From Erythroxylum novogranatense (Eukaryota > Streptophyta > Magnoliopsida > Malpighiales > Erythroxylaceae): a stretch of DNA of 64,000 bases. Every line of letters begins with the position of its first letter. Positions within the stretch are counted from its first letter, which is position 1. The stretch is taken from contig CM057224.1 in the NCBI GenBank assembly GCA_029891385.1, forward strand, positions 35,283,005 through 35,347,004, read 5' to 3'. The notes under the pieces were generated by a model, which was not told the origin of the DNA, made no database searches, and worked only from the letters and a program-made list of their open reading frames with translations. A program made the translations under genes and the position numbers. Positions 42,403 to 52,345 of the stretch are shown piece after piece.

Positions 42403-42714
42403 TTAGATAATAAGAAGAGATAATTTGGATACAAAATATTTGTGTGCTGCGATACAGTCAAGAATACAATAATCTAAATAGAGAATTAATTCTGCTGATT
42501 CATCTATCATTTGTTTTGCAGTAGAGAGAATTTCTTGTGCTTCAGTATAAAGAGGATGATTGGGAGAATGTTGAAAACGTGGATCATGATAAATATCATT
42601 TGCTTTCTTGTTTCTGGCAATAGTTTTGATTTTAAGTTCTTCATATTCGGCTTTTTGCACGTCCAATGCTTTGATGCGTTGCTTCAAAGTTCGTTTGAGA
42701 TGAAAATAAGTCAT
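42403..42714 (-). CDS. Viral ORF A, 103 aa (S14)
   Basis: Intact: MTYFHLKRTLKQRIKALDVQ, EYEELKIKTIARNKKANDIY, ending KYFVSKLSLLII. Two residues shorter than other copies at the N-terminus. The ATG follows the splice-acceptor-like CAG by one base. Confidence 0.65.
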   Translation of the reverse strand: MTYFHLKRTLKQRIKALDVQKAEYEELKIKTIARNKKANDIYHDPRFQHSPNHPLYTEAQEILSTAKQMIDESAELILYLDYCILDCIAAHKYFVSKLSLLII

Positions 42715-43331
42715 ACTGAAATTAAAATCTTGTAAGTCGGGAAAATATTTTAAAGATGAAAATAATAAATTGAATAAGTTTTAGAATGCCAATAATAGTA
42801 TAACATATTAATGCATGAATGATTGCAATAATAAAAAGGAATAAGATAATAATAATTTGATTGAAGATATTCATAAAACTAACCATAACTGAAAAATGAT
42901 GTAGAAGATGATGATACTAATGATAATGCTAATGATAATACTTGGAATAATAATGTGACAAACAAAACTCATAAAAAACTCTAACCTGTTCTTCGTCAAA
43001 GCTCGCTTGAACGTCACTCTGAGACTATATGCGATAAGAGAAGAGAGAGAGAGAGTAATTTATGGAAGTTTTGCTGTGTCCATGATAGACACCCAAGTCT
43101 TCTATTTATAATAATGAAACGGAATAAAGAGTACAGAGAAGACGGGACATAAAGAAAAAGAGCTAAAGTAAAAGTGACATAAAGAAAAAGTAAGATGTCA
43201 AAGTTGACAACTTACACGACATAAAGAAAAGATGCTTAAAGAAAAAGACATAACTATGTACAAGTGGACGGTCTGTAATAAAAGACCTACATGATTGCTA
43301 CTTTAATGCTTTGAACTTGATCTGACGGATT
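42715..43331 (-). promoter_or_regulatory. Viral intergenic region and leader (S14)
   Basis: Minus-strand order: stem GGTCT..AGACC (43287-43270), TATAAATA (43110-43103), GTGTC..GACAC stem (about 43093-43076), donor CAG/GTTAGAG (intron start 42985), acceptor TTTCAG (42716). The putative intron is 270 nt, the longest of the set. A piece of this region (about 42746-42825) is repeated in inverted form at 47884-47945. Confidence 0.65.
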
Positions 43332-43386
43332 ATTCTTCAATAATTATGAGTTCATCGTCAGTATTGCTAGTAGCTTCGGCTGGTGC

Positions 43387-44646
43387 TTAAGATAATGGAC
43401 AATGCCTACACCTGTGCGTAGGGTATTCTTGTAATTGTTTACAAATTGCTTCTCGCCAAGCAATGCTGAGATCATGAAAACATTCAGATAGATCGTTGAA
43501 CGGTGCTTGAAATCTTTGTAACACTGGTAATTCATGAGCCAAGATTGGATTCTTCCATGTCGAGGTTAATAAGATGTTATTGCCTCGGTAATTGATCTTG
43601 ATTGTAGAATCTGGCTGAATCTTGATACATTGATTATAAATTCCTTCAAGACAATGCAAATTGAATTTGTTGACCAAATCCCAAGTGAATTCATAATGAG
43701 GTGCTTCATCAATGGGTGGATATTGAAGATTACTTACTCCAATTTGGAGAAAAGCAATTCGTGAAGTCTTTATGGCTGCTTGAATAGCTGTTTCTGCTTC
43801 TGATGCTTCAAAAATGGGATAACTGCTATAAACCTTAATATAAATTTCTCGTTCTCTTGCAAAACGATCCTTATATTGCTTAATAGCATTAACTAACCCG
43901 GATGGGAAGTCAGCCAATAATTTCAAGTCTTGGAGATAGATTGTATCTGCTAATCCACTCTGAAATAATAGATATGTTGTCAAAGGTTCTGCTCCTGGAA
44001 AGATTACTGCTTTGGGACCATAACGTCCACGATTCTGAGGATAATACTGAAATTGCTTCATTTCGTATGTCCAATGATTCAATGCTTGAAAACAATCCAT
44101 GAACATTTCTGATGTTAATACTTTTGCTTCTTCATGTAATGCTTTAGCTGGAACGGCATGAATACGTTCCATATCAATTGATTTTCCCAAAGTGACTAAC
44201 TTTGAGACTGGTGCTGCTGGTGTTTGAAGTACTGTCTTGTATTGAGGACGAAGTGTTGGATGCTGAAATTCTTGAAAGGATTTCTCAGCTTCTGCTTTAG
44301 TTGAAAAGCTTTTATGAATGACACTGCTTTTTCCAGTAATATGAATAGCTGCCTTATGCCATTGATCATAGATACCAGCAAAAGGACCATTATATATAAC
44401 ATAATGCTTTGATTCTTGATTATCAGCAACCTTTTGAGGTACTGATGTTGTAATAGAAGGTTTCACAGGAAGTGAAACTGATGCTTTAGATATTGATACT
44501 TGAGTTTCAGGGACCTTGGAAGGTGTTACCTGAACTGATGCTTGTGTTACCTGAATTGAAATGTTTATGCTTTGAAGATGTAATTCTGTTAATTCTGCTT
44601 CCTTTAATGCAATTGTATTTTCAAGCTGGAGAACTAATGCCTCCAT
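43387..44646 (-). CDS. TAV: Viroplasmin/translational transactivator, nearly full length (S14)
   Basis: The longest open TAV with its own start: 419 codons from the ATG at 44646 (which overlaps the pol stop at 44634) to TAA at 43387. The linker after the N-terminal helix is about 35-40 residues shorter than in S13. The viroplasmin motif YNGPFAGIYDQWHKAAIHIT, PQNRGRYGPKAVIFPGAE, LQIGVSNLQYPP and HRCRHC are all present. A premature stop removes the last 18 or so residues (the acidic tail, whose coding sequence continues to 43332). Confidence 0.85.
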   Translation of the reverse strand: MEALVLQLENTIALKEAELTELHLQSINISIQVTQASVQVTPSKVPETQVSISKASVSLPVKPSITTSVPQKVADNQESKHYVIYNGPFAGIYDQWHKAAIHITGKSSVIHKSFSTKAEAEKSFQEFQHPTLRPQYKTVLQTPAAPVSKLVTLGKSIDMERIHAVPAKALHEEAKVLTSEMFMDCFQALNHWTYEMKQFQYYPQNRGRYGPKAVIFPGAEPLTTYLLFQSGLADTIYLQDLKLLADFPSGLVNAIKQYKDRFAREREIYIKVYSSYPIFEASEAETAIQAAIKTSRIAFLQIGVSNLQYPPIDEAPHYEFTWDLVNKFNLHCLEGIYNQCIKIQPDSTIKINYRGNNILLTSTWKNPILAHELPVLQRFQAPFNDLSECFHDLSIAWREAICKQLQEYPTHRCRHCPLS

Positions 44647-46610
44647 TCTCTGGTTAAGATATCTGCAAGAAAATTGTTAGCAGATTTAATATAATGAATA
44701 ACAAATTGATCCTGACCTAATTCTAATTACCATCGGATGAGTCGTCCTTGATTATAATTAGTACTTGAGGAAATTTGATATCTTGTGAATCCACATAAAT
44801 ATTGAGAATCTGTATGAATAGTGAATTTTACTGGTAGTAGATCTATGCGTCATTTTCTCAAAGTTTTGAGACAGGCTAATGCTTCTTTTTCATGAATGGG
44901 ATAATTTAATTCCGCAGAATTAAATGTTCCATTTATGTATTTGCAAAGATGGTGTTTTTTATGATTAGGAGGTTTTGCCAAAAGACAACCTGCCCATGTA
45001 TCATTGCTTGCATCTAATTGAACTAATAATTCATCATCTTGTTGATAATTATAAAGTTTAGGAAGATTTTTACAAAGAAGTTTTAATCTTTGAACTGCTT
45101 CAGTATCTTGATTATTCCATTGCCATTGTAGATTACTGCTACATTTTTTCTGTAAAAGTTTTCTTTCTTTTGCTAAATCCTTCAGAAAACCTTGATCTGA
45201 TATATAGTTTAATAAACCTAAAAATTGTTGAACTTGTCTTCTATGTGCTAATTGATTAGGAAATTCTTGCAATTTTTGCAAAATATTAGGTTGTAATTGT
45301 AAATAACCATGATGATTGAATTGAATACCTAAATATTCAATTGTTTGTTGTGCTATTTTGCTTTTCGCTTACTTAATATTAAACCTTTGTCTTTACATCT
45401 TTGTAAGACAATTTTGACTTTCTTTAAATGATCTAATTTATCCTGATTCGAATAAATAATAATGTCATCAATATATACAAAAGTAAATTCTTCTAATCCC
45501 AAGAGATTATTATCCATAAACCGTTGGTAAATACTTGGTGCTTGTTTTAATCCAAATGGTAATACATTCCATTGATAATGCTTCTGAGGTGGACAAGTAA
45601 AAGCTGTTAATGCTTTTGTATTATCATGTAATCTTAATTGCCAATATCCAGATTTTGCATCTAATGTTGTAAACCAAATATGACCTTTTAATTTGTTAAT
45701 AATATAGTCTTTTCGTGGTAATTTATAAGCATCTCCTATAGTTGCTTCGTTGAGTTTTCGATAATTTATAACCATTCTTCGTTTTCCTCGTTTCTTTTCA
45801 GCTGAATTATTGACATAAAAAGTCAAAATGAATGTTTACTAATCTCGGGGTAATTAATCCTTTGTCAAGTAATTCACTACATTCTTGTGTAAATTCTTTT
45901 ACATCTAAGAGAGTATATGGTATATTATTTTTAATATTGACTTCTTGAAGAGGATCTTTTAATTTAATTTCAACAATTTCTGATTATGATTCTTTGTAGG
46001 ATCTAATGGGTTTTCACTACATACTTGATCTAATAAATTATCGACTTCACTTTGTATGGTTGTATTATTCAATAAATAAAATGTAAGAGATTAAGTTTTC
46101 GTTAACTATTTTAATTGTTGATAATAAGAAGTATGATAAATAGGATTCGTAAAATAATAGATCTCGATTTATTTCCTTAATATAAGGGTTCAGAAGTAAT
46201 ATAATGTAAATATCGACAAAAGGGTTATATAATTTAAGAAAATTATTTCCAAGAATTAAAGGTAATCCAGATTCTTTCTGATAGATTGAAGGTACTATAA
46301 AAGTGTAATTTTCGATTATGATAGTGTTATAGTAACTAACATACCATATGGAATTAAAACTTCCATCGGCAATTTTTACTTGTAAAGGTTGATTTAACTT
46401 TTTCCATTTTAATGCTAATTGTTTTGATGCTATACAAATAGTAGCTCCTGTGTCTATATATGCATGTACTTTAGTTTTCGTTTTCTGAACTATTACTTGA
46501 ATAAAAGTTGAATTGGAATTCGGAGTTTGATTCAGAGTTTTGGATATCTGATTCATCAGATTGAGATTCATAGATATAGAGGGAAGTTTCAGTATTATAA
46601 TCCGATTCAA
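44634..46610 (-). pseudogene. pol: Protease-RT-RNase H polyprotein (S14)
   Basis: Protease with AYIDTGATICIASKQL (near 46430-46470), open 46610-46065. RT 45826-45353 is open with KRRMVINYRKLNE, LDAKSGYWQL, PFGLKQAPS and YIDD (45475-45464). A 1-nt loss near 45350 shifts the frame; RT connection and RNase H are open 45281-44850, ending at a Trp-to-TGA change (44852-44850) that S13 shares. Further small indels lie near 45840 and 45975. Confidence 0.88.
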
Positions 46611-47894
46611 TTGGTTCTAATTGATGTTCTAATGCTGAGTATAATATTTGTACTTTATTATTATATTGTTTATCTTTCTTTTTAGGACATTCATTTGCAT
46701 AATGACCTTCTTCTTTATAGATCCAACATTTACAATCTTTTTTCTTTTTAGGACAAAATTGTTTTCTGTTCTTATATTTTGGATTGTATTTATATCTGCG
46801 AAAATATTTTAGATATGTTTTGGGTTGATAACGTTGTGGTTTATATCTCTTCCATTTATATTTACGTGAATAATGTTTCTTATATCTAGGATTAAATAAT
46901 TTCTTTTCTTTCTATAGTTAGAATAAGTTTTATTACATCCATATTGTTGAGGTACGTCAGCATTTTGGCCGCAACATAACGTTAAATTTTTATGTTTTAA
47001 TGTTCTTTTTAATTGAGCTTCTAAACAATAATCAACTAATAAGTCACGGGATACTAGTATTACGCCTCCTAAATTATGAGCTATTGTATGATTTTCTATA
47101 CGTTCATAAAATTGTTGTTGAACCTTTATATTAAAGGGATATGGTAATTTTGAATAAAATATTAATATACATTTCTTGTTCAACCCGAGGTAATTTATAA
47201 TAATGTTTTTAAATTCACAAATAAAAGCCTCTAAATAATTTATATCATAAATCATTAAATTGTTTAAATGTCTTAATGCTTTTAATCGTTTTTCTTTTAA
47301 TATATCTGCTTGATGAAATATAATATCCTTTCCAAAAAATTCTTTATATATTTCTTCGCCAATAATTTCAAATTTATCTTCGTCAGTAAGTTGACTAAGA
47401 TAGTGTGGTGTATTTTGTAATGCTTGAGCATTGTCTCTTAAAAAGTCTTGTACTATTCCGGATGTTTTATAAATGACAAAATAATATAGGGAGTCTTTAG
47501 TTGTAGATTTATTACCAAAAGGTTTTTCTACTTGTAATAATAATAAGATTTTAGAAAACCATTCTTGAAATATTTCTTCGGCATTTGTTGTACAATCTAG
47601 ATTTAATATATTATCAGTACTTAATTTTGAGATTTTTGGTTTATATTCATCTGGATATTTGCGTATTTTTGTGCCTTTGTAATAATATCCTTGTTGATGA
47701 AGAAAATCATCTTTATCATTTTGCCAAGTATAACTTGGAGGTTGAAATGTAGTTTTTCTTTTATCACCTAATTTTTCTTTTAATTTTAATTCTTGAGTGT
47801 TACTACTTTCAGGTTTTTCATCATTATCCATAAAAAGTTCTTGATCTTGGTCAGATTCATAACCTAAAATTATTTCATCTTTATGTTCATGCAT
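46471..47894 (-). pseudogene. CP: Pararetrovirus coat protein (S14)
   Basis: The first 48 or so codons are missing; viral sequence begins with HKDEIILGYESDQ at 47894. The capsid core is open but frameshifts occur near 47190 and 46915. The Lys/Arg-rich region follows, and a knuckle in which the second Cys is Tyr (CWIYKEEGHYANEC, about 46725-46684). It ends at TAA 46471. Confidence 0.82.
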
Positions 47895-47945
47895 TAATAT
47901 GTTATACTATTATTGGCATTCTAAAACTTATTCAATTTATTATTT
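47884..47945 (+). other. inverted fragment of viral leader at the cluster edge (S15)
   Basis: CATGCATTAATATGTTATAC through CATCTTTAAAA is the reverse complement of the leader at about 42746-42825, with only a few differences. It is attached head-on to the truncated CP of S14, and viral similarity ends at about 47945. Confidence 0.75.
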
Positions 47946-48406
47946 TCATCTTTAAAACTTATCCTAATCGAAAAATGAAACGGAAAGACGAAAAATCGAA
48001 AAGCGAGAAATCACTAATCGAAAAGCAAAAACGGATTCAAAAGCAAATCGGATATTAAAACGAATACACATCGGAATTGAATGCGAAAACGAATTGAATA
48101 ATATACTGGCGTTTAATCGAACTGAATTAAATGCCGACATCCGGGAAATACAACGTATGGACAACTTATCGCGTTGGAAACCTTACGACATTCCAAAACC
48201 GGTATAAACTTTTTTTTTTCTTATTCTTTCCTTTTCTCTTTAATCAAACTCAATCAACATATAAACAATCCCTACATTTCTATTCTTTCTTACTTCATTC
48301 ACCTTAATCATTTCTTATACATTAATATAAATCCTCAAACTCATTTCTTTAAGCCCATTTTACCGAAATTTTACCGAAATTTCGGCAGCATAACAGAATG
48401 GCTTGA
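47946..48406. other. unassigned DNA between virus and LTR element, with orphan frame
   Basis: About 460 bp with no similarity to the neighbouring elements that I can see. It contains an open frame (47968-48207, + strand, 79 codons, no ATG at its start) rich in Lys, Arg, Glu and Asn and ending LSRWKPYDIPKPV. From 48208 it is a T-rich run and low-complexity sequence. It may be the end of an exon or part of an unrecognised element. Confidence 0.35.
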
Positions 48407-51400
48407 TGTTGGACCCCACACCCCACCCGTAGGTGTTTGCAGGTTATACTGCCGTGTGTGTTTGCGGGTTATACCGCGGCATCCAACACAAAACACATAA
48501 CACATTAAATGGTTTGGGTAGGTCCTAACAAAACGAACTGCACGTTCCCGCATAGCGGTTCTGTGCAGTCGTAAACGGAGGGGAGTCCGAAATTCGAAAC
48601 TCCTAAGCCACTTGCGGGCAGCCGGGAGAAGGCTATCAGAGGGAGACAGTGCACTGACTCTACGGAGGGGACCTGACCAAACCCATACAATTCACATATT
48701 CATGCTCAAAACAAACAGATTGCCCGAAGGCACTTTTCAAGACTTGACTTTCAAATTGTTTTCAAATCATATCATCATCAAAACTAATTCAAAAGTTACA
48801 AAGCATCGGAATTCATGTTACAAACCATTTAACAATCCATTCCAACATAAACTCATACTCAAGAATATCACATACAAGTGAAAGACATCACATATAAGTC
48901 ATTGGTGGAAATCATTAGTTTGCATTTATCAGAAAAACTTTAATGCATATTATCTCAAGTAGTAAGAAATCACCCACATAACATATAACAAACTCGAAAA
49001 TCATATTGCCCGGAGGCACATTTCAAAAACTTGATTTTCATATCGTATCACATTATCATTCATGATTTCACATAATTTACATAACAAATCAAATACCATC
49101 ACAATTTATCAATCACTATTATACCGCTTCACAATCATATTCGCTTTGTAACAATGCATAATTACAAGATGCAAAGACGTTGGATAAATGTAATAAATGA
49201 ACAAATGTATCCAGTTGCATAAATAACAAACCCTTCGAGCATAAATAATTCAGAAGATTTACCAATTTATCAAAATCACTTGAAACAATAAATCCAATCT
49301 TTGAAACAATTTTTTTTTTCATTCCTCCTCTTGATTTCTTAAATAAGAAAACATGATTTCTTTACATAACTCAAACATAAATACCCTTTTTAAATCCATC
49401 AAACATAATGAAATCAAGCACTTTTTCCATTTCTTAAATCATTTCAAAATAATGAAGTTAATTCTTTTCTCAATTCTATCAAATCGCTCAAAATCAAATA
49501 GTGTAACCAATTTAAAACATTTTATTTTAATTGTCCGAATATTCGTAGCAATTTCTTAAACCCATTTTCCAAATCATGTCAAAAGAAATTGGAAATCAAT
49601 TTCAAGAGTACTAGGAGATCAAAACTTTTCAACCTTTACATACACAATTTCATTTTCAAGCTTTTACGTAAACAACTTCAAAATCATAATGTTTCAAACA
49701 CTTTATAAATCTTTTACGGATATGATAAACTTTCCAAACACTTTTATAACCAATTTCGCACACTATAAAAATTTCAACAACTTTTATAAACAATTGCGAA
49801 AAGCATAAACTTTTCTCCTTGTTTTTCCGAAAATCAACAATAAACATTCAAAACATTTCTCTTTTGATTTTTTTCAAAATCAAATAGACAATCATTCAAT
49901 TGCATCTACATATTTACAACAATACCTTTAAAATATCCGAAACAATACTTTTCAAACACTTTCACTTTCAGAAATATTCAAGAACACTTACAGAACTTAT
50001 ACATTTGAAAATAAATATGGTACCCACCTTAAATCCTTAAGCTTTGCAATAGGTTAACATGTCCGTTCCTCAATCTCCAACTTGCCTTAAATGACCTAAT
50101 CAAAACATATCAATTCTAATTACCATTCCTTTTCACTTCACTCATGAAGAAACCTCTCAAACCTACCTCAACTTCCAAAGACCTCATGTAATCAAAGCAT
50201 AACACAATGCTGGAAATTTTGTTTCATAAATGTAAAACTTGAACAAAACCCATATAACCTTACTTATAACTTTTCCTACACTGGAACAACCATACTTCAC
50301 TCCAACCTCGTCAAACTTGTTGAAAATTCCTCCTACACAAATCTGATTTTTTTCTGTTACTTTCATAACCCATCTTCTCTCCTTTTCCATCCTTCCTAAT
50401 CACTCTTCAAACCATCTTCAGTAAACACATTAAAGACATCAATGCTGGAATTTCAACAAAACAAGGAAATTTTGAGATTTCTTTCATACAACCTTAGCCA
50501 TACTTTATCTAAGCTATTAGCATCACTACTTATCTAATTAGCCAACAATTTTCGAAAATCTCTAACCTATATGAAACCCAAACAAAATCATATTTTTACT
50601 TAACTTCCATCACTCTTCTTTTCTCTTCATTTTCTTTCTTATTCCTTTCCTCTCTACGTGAATTCCAGAAGCTTCAAAAATGACAGCTAGTGTTTCATGC
50701 CAGCTCATTAAAAAGGGAGGAAAAGACTATAATGCCCCTCATTTAAGCAATCTTCCACCATTGCCCCTGCACAGGATTTGAAAAACTGATACATTGCGAC
50801 CTGAATTCGAGTAACTAAACGAAATAATTTGGACAAACTTTCTTCTTAAAAATTGTTCCTCTTGATCTTACGAATCCAACGCCACTGACGGCGCTCAATG
50901 CGGATCTAAAACGAAGAAGTTATGGCTGAATTACTAACTGACCTGCACAAAATCCGAAACTGAACTTTAACATAACTTCAGTCCAGAATTTGACAATCTT
51001 AGGGATGAAATTAAATTTCGATCCCTTCATAAGAGTTGTAGCCCTATGTCTTAACTTTATTTTTCCTCAAGAATCAACTCAATCGGAGTTGTATAACTCC
51101 CGAAAATCGTAAAGTACTGAACCATGTTCAGAAAATTATCCAACTTATAACCTATAACCCATCTCTTACTTTGGTTCAATTAATCTCTTTCCATTTAATC
51201 TCCTAAAAATCATAATTCTTCATAAAAATGAACGCAATTGTCTTAGAAATCCAACGCTTCAAGAATTAAATCAATCGGATGTCGGACGAAAGATTTATAA
51301 CAAAAGATTGCAAAAGGGTCGGAGTTCAAGCAAAAGTTACAAAACCTTAAATACCCCCTTATAACTGAATTTTTTCAAAAATCATATCTCTTAATTCCGA

Positions 51401-52019
51401 ACTCAAAATTTGACGAATTTGGTGTCAATAAAAAGATCAAAGGAAGCTCTACAACTTCTCTGAAGAACAGAAAAATCCAATTGGCTTCCAAGGAAGTCAA
51501 ATTTCTACTCGAAGATTCTGTCTTCATCAGCTTTTCCTAAACAACTTTCCAATTTCGGACGATCATAACTCCTAGCCCCGATATCGAAAAATTGCAAACT
51601 TTATATCAATGGAAAGATAAAAACATCATCTAAAATTTTCATGAAGATCACTTACTCCAATTCAAACTAAATCTATACGACGAGTGGCCTCGAAGCATAA
51701 AACACATAAATCTATACTTAATAGCATTTTCAAAACAAAGCATATCTTCCGAAATTCATATCTCTCAATCCCGACATCGAAAAATAGTAAACTTTATGTC
51801 CACAAAAAGCTCTCGACATAATCTACAAGTTTCATGTAGATCATTTTATCAAATTTTGCCTAAATCAAAAGTCAACCCTTAAAGGCCAAAAGTCAAACTT
51901 TTTACAATTGTTCATATTTTCACACTTTCTCTCTTTATTTCTTGATTTTCAACTTAATTTCAATTAACTCATCCACTTGTGAATATTTCTTATTTGCACT
52001 CAGAAATCGGGGTCCAACA
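48407..52019 (-). mobile_element. LTR of an outer Ty3/gypsy element (3' LTR)
   Basis: The right end is clear: GGGGTCCAACA at 52019 followed by the complement of a polypurine tract. The left end is proposed at TGTTGGACCCC (48407), which forms an 11-bp inverted repeat with the right end. Length would be about 3.6 kb. The family is related to the inner element (both share ACGCTCC-type regions, for example near 48610 versus 54420). No gene is supported within; most of it is A/C-rich sequence with scattered short frames. Confidence 0.6.
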
Positions 52020-52345
52020 TTTCTCCCCCTCTTAAAAGAATTTCGTCCTCGAAATTCAAACGTAGTCATCAAGTAACACATCCTCCTCATAATAGTCAAA
52101 TCACTTTCTTATCACTTTCTTATTCTTAACTTAATCACCATTTTTCACTTCTCATTTATATCAGAACACCATTGCCTCAAATAGAATACTTCTTAACACA
52201 TTTTCACCAGTCAATAGTCATCAAAATTTATCATAAAATTTTAATCACAATGTCTTAATCTCAAACCTAAAATCAATCATAATCCTTAACCTTAATCAAA
52301 TAATCACTCTTCTTATCTAATTTTTTTTTCATCATACATATTTTT
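52020..52345 (-). mobile_element. 3' internal end of the outer gypsy element with polypurine tract
   Basis: TTTCTCCCCCTCTTAAAAG at 52020 is, on the minus strand, a purine tract directly before the LTR, preceded by GAATTTCGAGGACGAAATTC, a hallmark of plant Tekay/Del elements. The internal region is interrupted at 52345 by the inner element and resumes at 63849. No open frame is supported. Confidence 0.7.
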
